15,954 nucleotides of DNA, taken from assembly GCA_944363755.1 (NCBI GenBank), contig CALVVC010000013.1, positions 1-15,954 of the forward strand, read 5' to 3'. The translations under genes were made by a program, and so were the position numbers. Numbering within the stretch: position 1 is the stretch's first letter; every line of letters starts with the position of its first letter. The notes under the pieces are model-generated. The model searched no databases, was not told the origin of the DNA, and worked only from the letters and a program-made list of their open reading frames with translations. Shown piece by piece: positions 6,844-12,727 of this stretch. The DNA is from an uncultured Bacilli bacterium (GTDB lineage: Bacteria > Bacillota_I > Bacilli_A > RF39 > UBA660).

Positions 6844-8159
6844 TGAATGTTGAGAGTTTATATAAAGATATTAAAGTAAAAGAAGGAGATGTTTTAGTCT
6901 TTGCTTGTAGTTATGGACCTGATTCTATGGCTTTATTTAAGAGTCTTTTAGAGTATAGAGATAATCATAATGTTGTATTAGTCTGTGCTCATGTTAATCA
7001 TGATAAAAGAAGTGAGAGTACTAAAGAAAAGATAGAATTAGAAAAGTATTGTAAAGATAATAAAGTCTTTTTTGAATATATGAAAATAGATAAATATGGT
7101 GATGATAATTTTCATAATGAAGCGAGAAATATTAGATATCAGTTCTTTGATGAAATTGTTAAAAAATATAATGCTAAATACCTTTTAACTGCTCATCATG
7201 GTGATGATTTGATGGAAACAATTCTTATGAGGATTACAAGGGGGTCTACTTTAAGAGGATATAGTGGCTTTAAAAAGTTAGTTTTAATGGATGGTTATTG
7301 CATTTATCGGCCTTTTATAGGGTTAACTAAAGAAGAACTTTTAGATTATTGTCATAGAAATAGAGTTCCTTATGCTGTTGATAAAAGTAATTTTAGTGAT
7401 GTTTATACAAGAAATAGATATCGTAAAGTAATTTTACCTTTCTTAAAAAATGAAGATAAGAATATTCATAAGAAATATTTAAAGTTTAGTAATGTGTTAA
7501 GTCAAGCAGATTTATTTATAGAAGAAGAAGCTAGTAAGGCCATTAGTAAAGTTATTAAAGATAATAAGTTATATATAGATAAGTACTTAGAGATTAATAA
7601 ATTTTTAAAGAGAATTATTTTGGAAAGATTTATATCTAGTTTTTATCAAGATGATTTAATATTAATTAATGATAAACATATGGATTTAATAGATGGCCTT
7701 ATTAATAGTAAGAAGAGTAATGCTATTGTTAATCTTCCTAATGATGTTGAAGTTGTTAAGAATTATAATACTTTATTTATTAGAAGGAATCCTAATTTAC
7801 TTAGTAGTTATGAAATTGAAGTTAGTAAGGAAGTAATACTTCCTAATGGACATAAGTTAGAATTATTAAATTCTGTTAAAGGTAATAGTAATAATATTAT
7901 AAAACTTTCTAGTAAAGAGGTTGCTTTACCTTTAATTGTTAGAACTAGAAGATTTGGGGATATTATGGCTATTAAAGGTGGAGGTCATAAAAAAATTAAG
8001 GATATTTTTATAGATAGTAAGATTCCTATTAATGATAGAGATTTGTGGCCTATTGTTGTTGATAGTTTAGGACATATTGTTTTTGTTCCTGGATTAAAAA
8101 AATCTAAATTTGATAAGACTAATAATGAATTTTATGATATAATACTGAGATATGAATAA
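6843..8159 (+). CDS. tilS: tRNA(Ile)-lysidine synthetase
   Basis: 438 residues. TilS uses ATP and lysine to convert C34 of the CAU-anticodon isoleucine tRNA to lysidine, so that the tRNA reads AUA. That is an important job here because ATA codons are abundant. The PP-loop domain comes first, with C-S-Y-G-P-D-S-M-A-L (22-31), then A-H-V-N-H, A-R-N-I-R-Y and T-A-H-H-G-D-D-L-M-E-T (about 118-128). The TilS C-terminal domain is complete: R-T-R-R-F-G-D near 375 and G-G-G-H-K-K-I-K-D-I-F-I-D-S-K-I-P, then the closing 'W-P-I-V-V-D...V-P-G' block. The oddity is Tyr24 in place of the first Gly of the SGGxDS loop. It overlaps divIC by 1 nt, and a 19-nt spacer leads to ftsH. hprT and spoIIE, usual neighbours in Bacillus, are absent. 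Confidence 0.95.
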   Translation: MNVESLYKDIKVKEGDVLVFACSYGPDSMALFKSLLEYRDNHNVVLVCAHVNHDKRSESTKEKIELEKYCKDNKVFFEYMKIDKYGDDNFHNEARNIRYQFFDEIVKKYNAKYLLTAHHGDDLMETILMRITRGSTLRGYSGFKKLVLMDGYCIYRPFIGLTKEELLDYCHRNRVPYAVDKSNFSDVYTRNRYRKVILPFLKNEDKNIHKKYLKFSNVLSQADLFIEEEASKAISKVIKDNKLYIDKYLEINKFLKRIILERFISSFYQDDLILINDKHMDLIDGLINSKKSNAIVNLPNDVEVVKNYNTLFIRRNPNLLSSYEIEVSKEVILPNGHKLELLNSVKGNSNNIIKLSSKEVALPLIVRTRRFGDIMAIKGGGHKKIKDIFIDSKIPINDRDLWPIVVDSLGHIVFVPGLKKSKFDKTNNEFYDIILRYE

Positions 8160-8178
8160 AAAAAGGAGAGATTTTTTC

Positions 8179-10146
8179 ATGAATGTAAATAAAAAAGTTG
8201 TTAAAAAAGGGCTACTACCTTATGTTTTTTTACTTCTTGTAATGCTTGGAGTTATATACTTTGTTAGTGTTGCTAATCAAAAAGTTAATGTATTATCTTA
8301 TGATGAGTTTATGAGTAATTTAGAAGATAAAGAAATAAGTGAGATTACTGTAACTCCTCGTGAAAGGGCTCAGATTTATGAGATTACTGGTAAGTTAGAT
8401 AATTATAAGGAAAATGAGAGTTTCTTTGTTAGGGTTCCACTATCTGATCAAGTAATGAAAAAGTTAGTGGAAGCGAGTGATGTTGATGATTTTGAATTTA
8501 CTAGTGTAGCTGATCCTGAGTCTAGTACAATTTTACTTGTAATAGTTAATGTCTTACCTATTGCTATACTTGCCTTTATTTGTTTTTGGTTTTTAACTAA
8601 ACAAATGGGTGGAGGTAAGAATTCATTTGACTTTGGAAAGAGTAAAGCTAAGCTTTCTAGTGATAAAAATAAAGTTACTTTTAAAGATGTGGCTGGTCTT
8701 AATGAAGAGAAAGAAGAAGTTAAAGAGTTAATAGACTTTTTAAAAAATCCTAAGAAGTTTCAAAAATTAGGTGCAAGAATTCCTAAAGGTGTACTTTTAT
8801 ATGGGCCTCCTGGAACTGGTAAAACACTTTTAGCTCGTGCAGTAGCAGGAGAAGCGAATGTTCCATTTTATTATATTAGTGGGTCTGATTTTGTTGAGTT
8901 GTTTGTAGGTGTTGGTGCAAGCCGTGTTCGTGATATGTTCCAACAAGCGAAAAGAACTGCTCCTTGTTTAATATTTATAGATGAGATTGATGCTGTAGGT
9001 AGACAAAGAGGTACAGGTATTGGTGGTGGACATGATGAGAGAGAACAAACATTAAACCAATTACTTACTGAAATGGATGGTTTTGGGGAAAATGAAGGTA
9101 TCATTATTATTGCTGCTACTAATAGACCTGATGTATTAGATCCTGCTCTTCTTCGTCCAGGTAGATTTGATAGACAAGTTACTGTTAATTTGCCTGATGT
9201 AAAGGGACGTGAAGAAATCCTTAGAGTTCATGCTAGAAATAAAGTATTGGCACCTTCTATTAATATTCCTGCTCTTGCTAAGAGAACTCCAGGTTATTCT
9301 GGAGCAGACCTTGAAAATTTACTTAATGAAGCGGCTTTACTTGCTGTTAGACGTAATAAAGATGCTATTACTATGAGCGAGATTGATGAAGCTAGTGATA
9401 GAGTATTAATGGGACCTGCTAAATCTAGTAGGCAAAGAAGTGAAGCTGATCGTAAGTTAGTTGCATATCACGAGTCTGGTCATGCTGTTATTGGTATTAA
9501 ATTAAAAGGTGCTAATGATGTACAGAAAGTTACTATTATTCCACGTGGATCTGCTGGTGGATATAATATGATGATTCCTAGTGAAGAGAAGATTTGTAAG
9601 ACTAAGACTGATTTACTTGAAGAAATTACAGGATTACTTGCAGGACGTGTAGCTGAGGAAGTTGTTTTTGGTGAAGTAACAACAGGTGCTGAAAATGACT
9701 TTGAGAAAGCTACTAAAATTGCAAGAGCGATGGTTACTGAGTATGGTATGAGTGATTTAGGACCTATGCAATTAGAACAAAGAGAAGGTAGTGCTTTCTT
9801 AGGAAGAGATTATGCTAAGAGTCGTAACTTCTCTAATGAAGTTGCTCATGAAATAGATCAAGAAATGAGAAAAATTATTGATAAGTGTTATGATGAAGCG
9901 ACTAAGATAATTAAAGATAATAGAGATTTGCTTGATTTACTTGCTAAGACATTATTAGAGTATGAGACATTAACTAAAGAACAGATTGATTATTTAGTTG
10001 AACATGGGGAAATGCCAGTAGAAGATGAGAAAACTACTTATGAAGATATGAGTTTAACTAAGTTAAGGGAACTTGCTAAAGAAAAAGGTGTTAAGGGATA
10101 TTCTAAGATGAATAAGTCTGAACTTATAAAAGAACTTGAAAAATAG
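8179..10146 (+). CDS. ftsH: ATP-dependent membrane zinc protease FtsH with Rho-N-like tail
   Basis: Hexameric AAA+ metalloprotease anchored in the membrane; it degrades unassembled or damaged membrane proteins and regulators. I start at ATG 8179 (655 residues) because AAGGAGAG (8163-8170) is its ribosome site; ATG 8152 has none and would overlap tilS. Membrane helices at about 11-32 and 116-138 flank a small extracellular domain. Walker A G-P-P-G-T-G-K-T is at 209-216 and Walker B L-I-F-I-D-E starts at 264. The second-region-of-homology arginines are in R-P-G-R-F-D-R. Zinc ligands are H-E-S-G-H (431-435) and Asp507 in T-G-A-E-N-D-F. After the usual end of the protease domain and a short acidic linker, residues 624-655 form a separate segment ([19 protein letters not shown], then K-x-E-L-I-K-E-L) that looks like a Rho-N/SAP helical motif. 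Last gene of the divIC-tilS-ftsH unit; a terminator overlaps its stop. Confidence 0.98.
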   Translation: MNVNKKVVKKGLLPYVFLLLVMLGVIYFVSVANQKVNVLSYDEFMSNLEDKEISEITVTPRERAQIYEITGKLDNYKENESFFVRVPLSDQVMKKLVEASDVDDFEFTSVADPESSTILLVIVNVLPIAILAFICFWFLTKQMGGGKNSFDFGKSKAKLSSDKNKVTFKDVAGLNEEKEEVKELIDFLKNPKKFQKLGARIPKGVLLYGPPGTGKTLLARAVAGEANVPFYYISGSDFVELFVGVGASRVRDMFQQAKRTAPCLIFIDEIDAVGRQRGTGIGGGHDEREQTLNQLLTEMDGFGENEGIIIIAATNRPDVLDPALLRPGRFDRQVTVNLPDVKGREEILRVHARNKVLAPSINIPALAKRTPGYSGADLENLLNEAALLAVRRNKDAITMSEIDEASDRVLMGPAKSSRQRSEADRKLVAYHESGHAVIGIKLKGANDVQKVTIIPRGSAGGYNMMIPSEEKICKTKTDLLEEITGLLAGRVAEEVVFGEVTTGAENDFEKATKIARAMVTEYGMSDLGPMQLEQREGSAFLGRDYAKSRNFSNEVAHEIDQEMRKIIDKCYDEATKIIKDNRDLLDLLAKTLLEYETLTKEQIDYLVEHGEMPVEDEKTTYEDMSLTKLRELAKEKGVKGYSKMNKSELIKELEK

Positions 10147-10155
10147 TTCTTTTTT
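10128..10155 (+). terminator. Intrinsic terminator of ftsH
   Basis: AAAAGAAC (10128-10135) pairs with GTTCTTTT (10146-10153), 10-nt loop, T-run to 10155. The left arm is coding (residues K-E-L near the FtsH C-terminus) and the stop codon TAG (10144-10146) straddles loop and stem. Confidence 0.8.
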
Positions 10156-10175
10156 CTGTATTATATATACAAATA

Positions 10176-10204
10176 TTCATGGTTTATGTGAGTATTTATA
10201 TAAT
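10176..10204 (+). promoter_or_regulatory. Weak candidate promoter for mscL
   Basis: A perfect TATAAT at 10199-10204 has TTCATG (10176-10181) at 17 nt, a poor -35. A second overlapping TATAAT at 10209-10214 falls too close to the ribosome site. The gene needs a promoter here because the ftsH terminator is upstream, so the -10 is plausible although the -35 is not. Confidence 0.4.
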
Positions 10205-10229
10205 TAAATATAATAAGAGGAGTAAAAGA

Positions 10230-10646
10230 ATGAAAGCTAAAAAAGTTGTTGGAAAAGAAATAGGAGAGTTTAAAAAATTTATTAGTAGAGGGGCTATTTT
10301 AGATATGGCTATTGGTGTTATTATTGGTAGTGCTTTTTCTAAAATAGTTAGTAGTTTAGTAAATGATATATTTATGCCTTTGATTGGAGTTGTTTTGGGA
10401 GGACTTGATTTTAGTAGTTTATCTATTAAAATAGGGGATGCCTCTATTATGTATGGAGCATTTATACAAAGTGTTTTTGACTTTTTAATTATTGCATTTT
10501 GTATTTTTGTTATGATTAAAATTATTACTACACTAAGAGAAAAAGCTGATAAGAAGTTAAAAATAGAGCACAAGGAAGAAGTTAAAAAGAGAGATGAACA
10601 TATTGTGTTGCTTGAAGAAATTAGAGATTTATTAAAAGAAAAGTAA
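10230..10646 (+). CDS. mscL: Large-conductance mechanosensitive channel
   Basis: 138 residues from ATG 10230, set by AAGAGGAG at 10215-10222. MscL is a homopentameric membrane channel that opens under high bilayer tension and releases solutes during hypo-osmotic shock. The order of elements is classic: an amphipathic N-terminal helix with F-K-K-F-I-S-R-G-A-I-L-D-M-A-I-G-V-I-I-G (14-33) leading into the pore-lining first helix, then S-S-L-V-N-D-I-F-M-P (41-50), a short extracellular loop, the second membrane helix (about 76-101), and a C-terminal charged helix bundle (about 105-138, ending E-E-I-R-D-L-L-K-E-K). Length is typical. It stands alone between two terminators, replacing the coaX/hslO/cysK/folate genes found after ftsH in B. 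subtilis. Confidence 0.96.
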   Translation: MKAKKVVGKEIGEFKKFISRGAILDMAIGVIIGSAFSKIVSSLVNDIFMPLIGVVLGGLDFSSLSIKIGDASIMYGAFIQSVFDFLIIAFCIFVMIKIITTLREKADKKLKIEHKEEVKKRDEHIVLLEEIRDLLKEK

Positions 10647-10701
10647 GAGGAGATAAATAATATTATATTATTTTAATAATGTAAATAGTATCTAATTTGT
10701 A

Positions 10702-10730
10702 AAAAAGCACTTGTATTAAAAGTGCTTTTT
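10702..10730 (+). terminator. Intrinsic terminator after mscL (may work both ways)
   Basis: AAAAAGCACTT (10702-10712) pairs with AAGTGCTTTTT (10720-10730), an 11-bp perfect stem with a 7-nt loop. The T-run is the end of the right arm; the left arm supplies the equivalent U tract for a - strand transcript. Confidence 0.85.
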
Positions 10731-10739
10731 GTATATAAT
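10711..10739 (+). promoter_or_regulatory. Sigma-A promoter for the putative small toxin RNA
   Basis: TTGTAT (10711-10716), a 17-nt spacer and a perfect TATAAT (10734-10739). The -35 sits in the loop of the mscL terminator, the same nested arrangement as before divIC. Transcription would start near 10746, exactly at the AAGGGAAC that forms the left inverted repeat. Confidence 0.6.
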
Positions 10740-10771
10740 ATGTCTAAGGGAACGTCAATCGTTGAGTGTCT

Positions 10772-10789
10772 ACCTCCTTGAAAGGAGGT
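10772..10789 (+). promoter_or_regulatory. Hairpin that buries the Shine-Dalgarno of the small ORF
   Basis: ACCTCCT (10772-10778), TGAA loop, AGGAGGT (10783-10789): a 7-bp perfect stem with four G-C pairs, exceptional in this AT-rich sequence. The right arm is the entire ribosome-binding site, 9 nt before the ATG at 10799, so in the folded leader translation should be blocked. Confidence 0.8.
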
Positions 10790-10798
10790 TTGATAGAT

Positions 10799-10891
10799 AT
10801 GAATAGACGCATCTTTGTATTAAAAGTACTTAAGCATATTTCTATCATTTTATCTCTAGTTATCGTATTGATAATAGTAATAAAAAAATGA
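10799..10891 (+). CDS. 30-residue hydrophobic peptide, putative type I toxin
   Basis: The ORF reads M-N-R-R-I-F-V-L-K-V-L-K-H, then an uninterrupted stretch of I, L, V and S (residues 14-28) and ends in K-K. It has a basic head, one membrane-spanning helix and a basic tail. This is the build of membrane-acting type I toxins and of some holin-like or leader peptides; it matches no family I can name. It has an ideal Shine-Dalgarno (AAAGGAGGT, 10781-10789) held in a hairpin, its own promoter, and a convergent - strand terminator covering its last codons. Codon choice differs from neighbours: CGC once and ATC three times in 30 codons, where the flanking genes strongly prefer AGA and ATT/ATA. Length and hydrophobicity alone could arise by chance in AT-rich DNA; the promoter, ribosome site and hairpin together make a real gene likely. 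Confidence 0.6.
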   Translation: MNRRIFVLKVLKHISIILSLVIVLIIVIKK

Positions 10892-10920
10892 CACTTAATT
10901 CATCTAATGAATTAAATGTC
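10882..10920 (-). terminator. Minus-strand intrinsic terminator overlapping the toxin stop codon
   Basis: On the - strand GACA, U, UUAAUUCA pairs with UGAAUUAA, G, UGUC around a 5-nt loop (10907-10903): 13 pairs including one U-G wobble, followed by AUUUUUUU (10889-10882). Read on the + strand the wobble becomes a C-A mismatch (10894/10916) and the tail is only TTCTC, so the element is oriented for a leftward RNA. Confidence 0.75.
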
Positions 10921-10978
10921 TTCTCACAATAATATTTGGGGGTAGACATTCAACAAGGAAAGGTTGAATGTTCCCTTA
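10882..10978 (-). ncRNA. Putative antisense small RNA convergent on the toxin ORF
   Basis: Read on the - strand, a segment of about 95 nt begins at TAAGGGAAC (10978-10970), forms a 5' hairpin (CATTCAAC/GTTGAATG, 8 bp), has an unpaired linker containing GTCTACCCCC, and ends in a strong intrinsic terminator (10920-10882). Its 3' end is complementary to the last codons and stop of the hydrophobic ORF. This matches the convergent, 3'-overlapping layout of txpA/ratA or bsrG/SR4 pairs in Bacillus. The weak point is the promoter: upstream on the - strand I find only poor candidates (TTGCAA 11037-11032 with TACTAT 11014-11009 at 17 nt, which would start the RNA further out). Confidence 0.45.
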
Positions 10979-10980
10979 AT

Positions 10981-11052
10981 AGTTTATGTAAATTTCTTTT
11001 ACATATTCATAGTAACATAAAAGTTTATATTTTGCAAGTGTTAGGTGATTTT
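10981..11052 (+). promoter_or_regulatory. dusB upstream region with small hairpin and no clear promoter
   Basis: TATGTAAA (10985-10992) pairs with TTTACATA (10998-11005) around TTTCT, without a T-run, so it is not a standard terminator. A weak promoter reading is TTCATA (11006-11011) with TATATT (11027-11032) at 15 nt. The dusB operon may use this or read-through from the small RNA unit. Confidence 0.3.
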
Positions 11053-12039
11053 ATGTGGAAAATAGGTAATATTGAAATAGAAAATAGAGTTGTTCTTGCT
11101 CCTATGGCAGGTATTTGTAATAGTGCATATCGGAAGATAGTTAAAGAGATGGGCTGTGGTCTTATCTATGCAGAGATGGTTAGTGATAAGGCAATATGCT
11201 ACGATAATAAAAAGACTATTGATATGCTTTATATGGAAGAAGCTGAAAGACCTATAGTACAACAAATATTTGGTAGTGATGTAGATAGTTTTGTAGAGGC
11301 TGCTAAATATATAGAGAAAGAAATGAGACCTGATATTATTGATATTAATATGGGCTGTCCTGTTCCTAAAGTGGCTTTAAGAGCACAGGCAGGTAGTGCT
11401 TTACTTAAAGATCCTAGTAAAGTAAAAGAGATAGTTAAGGCTGTCGTTAATGCTGTTAAATGTCCTGTTACAGTTAAAATACGTAGTGGATGGGATGCTA
11501 ATCATATAAATGCTGTAGAAATTGCTAAAATTTGTGAAGAAGCAGGGGCTAGTGCAATTTGTATTCATGGAAGAACTAGAAGTCAAGGTTATTCTGGTAA
11601 AGCTGATTGGAACATAATCCGTGATGTCAAGAATAGTGTTAATATTCCAGTAATTGGTAATGGTGATGTTACTAGTCCAGAGAAAGCTAAGGAGATGTTA
11701 GATTTTACAGGTTGTGATGCAGTTATGATAGGTAGAGGTGCTTTAGGTAATCCATGGCTTATTAGAAATACTGTTTTATATTTAGAAGGAAAACCTTATA
11801 CTTTGCCTAATACTAAAGATAGAATAGATATGTGTATAAAACATTTAGAGATGTTAAGTAATTTAAAAAGTGAAAAACAAGCGGTGCTTGAAATAAGAAG
11901 TCATGTAGGATGGTATTTAAAAGGTATTAAAGGTAGTAATGATATTAAAAATAAAGTTTATAAAATGACTAAACTTTGTGATATACTACAAGTGTTAGAG
12001 AAATTTAAGGAGGAAGTTTATGAAGAAGAATGTTTATGA
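11053..12039 (+). CDS. dusB: tRNA-dihydrouridine synthase DusB
   Basis: 328 residues from ATG 11053, set by AGGTGAT (11043-11049); the frame is open back to 10936 but that stretch crosses the inverted repeat and lacks family sequence. Dus enzymes reduce uridines in the tRNA D-loop with FMN and NADPH. The TIM-barrel landmarks are all present: V-V-L-A-P-M-A-G-I (13-21) at the FMN site, D-I-N-M-G-C-P-V-P-K-V (97-107) with the catalytic Cys102, V-K-I-R-S-G-W (141-147), I-H-G-R-T-R (171-176), G-N-G-D-V (192-196) and the phosphate-binding I-G-R-G-A-L-G-N-P-W (216-225). The helical C-terminal domain follows. It overlaps the next gene by 20 nt. The dusB-lysS proximity is the same as in B. subtilis (yacF-lysS). 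Confidence 0.96.
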   Translation: MWKIGNIEIENRVVLAPMAGICNSAYRKIVKEMGCGLIYAEMVSDKAICYDNKKTIDMLYMEEAERPIVQQIFGSDVDSFVEAAKYIEKEMRPDIIDINMGCPVPKVALRAQAGSALLKDPSKVKEIVKAVVNAVKCPVTVKIRSGWDANHINAVEIAKICEEAGASAICIHGRTRSQGYSGKADWNIIRDVKNSVNIPVIGNGDVTSPEKAKEMLDFTGCDAVMIGRGALGNPWLIRNTVLYLEGKPYTLPNTKDRIDMCIKHLEMLSNLKSEKQAVLEIRSHVGWYLKGIKGSNDIKNKVYKMTKLCDILQVLEKFKEEVYEEECL

Positions 12040-12727
12040 TAAAATTAAAGATGAAGAAGAAAAAATAAAGAAAGAAAATAAAGTTAAGAAAAATCATGAT
12101 ATTAAAGCAATGTTTAGTCAGAGAATACTTGCATTTTTAATAGATTTAGTACTAATTAGTGTTATAACTTCTTTTATTACAGTGTTTGTACCTGTTAATG
12201 ATACGGCTACTAAGCTATATGAAGAACAAAATAAGGTTTTAGAAGGTTATGTTGAAGGAACTGTTTCTATGGAAGAATATGTTAATCAGATGGTAGATTT
12301 AAGTTATGATATATCTAAACAGACAGTTATTGTTTCTATTGTTACTATTGTTATAAGTCTACTTTACTATGTTGTTTATCCATGTTATAATAATGGGCAG
12401 ACTCTTGGAAAGAAGTTAATGAAGATTAAAATTAAAAAGATAGATGAAAGTGATTTATCTATGAATGATTTACTTATTAGGGGAATGGTTAATAATAGTA
12501 TTTTAGTTAATATTGTTAATGTCATTTTTGTATTATTTTTAAGTAAAAATATATTTTTAAGTGCTAGTAGTCTTGTTAGTGTAATTCAGTATTTAGTACT
12601 TATTATTAGTTTAATAATGATTGCATTTACTAGAAATGCTAGAGGATTACATGATTTAGCTGCTAAGACTGAAGTAGTGCAAGCTGATACAGTGAAGGAG
12701 GATGTTTTATGTACGAGCGGAAATTAA
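12020..12727 (+). CDS. RDD family membrane protein
   Basis: 235 residues. A charged, lysine/glutamate-rich N-terminal arm of about 30 residues (possible coiled coil) precedes the RDD domain. The arginine is in S-Q-R-I-L-A-F-L-I-D (Arg35) with the first aspartate at 42, and the family loop N-G-Q-T-L-G-K-K-L-M-K-I-K (125-137) follows the second helix. The last aspartate is in A-R-G-L-H-D-L-A-A-K-T (Asp212). Membrane helices lie at about 38-58, 103-121, 160-176 and 184-203. RDD proteins are mostly uncharacterised; some have been linked to Na+/H+ exchange. The ATG has AAGGAGG (12007-12013) and sits inside the end of dusB, and its own end overlaps lysS by 19 nt, so the three genes are one operon. 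This gene is an insertion relative to the Bacillus dusB-lysS pair. Confidence 0.88.
   Translation: MKKNVYDKIKDEEEKIKKENKVKKNHDIKAMFSQRILAFLIDLVLISVITSFITVFVPVNDTATKLYEEQNKVLEGYVEGTVSMEEYVNQMVDLSYDISKQTVIVSIVTIVISLLYYVVYPCYNNGQTLGKKLMKIKIKKIDESDLSMNDLLIRGMVNNSILVNIVNVIFVLFLSKNIFLSASSLVSVIQYLVLIISLIMIAFTRNARGLHDLAAKTEVVQADTVKEDVLCTSGN

Larger units (their letters stand above)
10745..10978. repeat. Imperfect inverted repeat enclosing the small ORF
   Basis: TAAGGGAAC (10745-10753) on the left is the exact reverse complement of GTTCCCTTA (10970-10978) on the right. Further in, GTTGAGTGTCTACC (10761-10774) matches the complement of GGTAGACATTCAAC (10941-10954) at 13 of 14 bases. The spacing between blocks is 7 nt on the left and 15-16 nt on the right, where an extra hairpin is inserted (CATTCAAC 10947-10954 with GTTGAATG 10963-10970). 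The arms can act as RNA pairing partners or as terminal repeats of a small element. Confidence 0.8.

Noticed and set aside
8152..8178. ftsH start at ATG 8152
   Set aside because: No ribosome site upstream, overlaps tilS; AAGGAGAG at 8163 sets ATG 8179.
10179..10229. Longer mscL start
   Set aside because: It would place the -10 region inside the gene and lacks a Shine-Dalgarno; AAGAGGAG at 10215 points to ATG 10230.
10196..10573. Long open frame on the minus strand across mscL
   Set aside because: It mirrors the mscL coding frame, has no ribosome site or family sequence and is an effect of codon bias.
10641..10680. Shine-Dalgarno-like AGAGGAG just after the mscL stop
   Set aside because: No usable start codon with an open frame follows at a proper distance, so there is no gene to serve.
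10985..11005. Hairpin before dusB as a terminator of the small RNA
   Set aside because: Weak A-U stem with no T-run on either side of use.
10936..11052. Upstream extension of dusB in the same open frame
   Set aside because: It crosses the inverted repeat, has no ribosome site, and the residues do not resemble the family; AGGTGAT at 11043 fixes the start at 11053.
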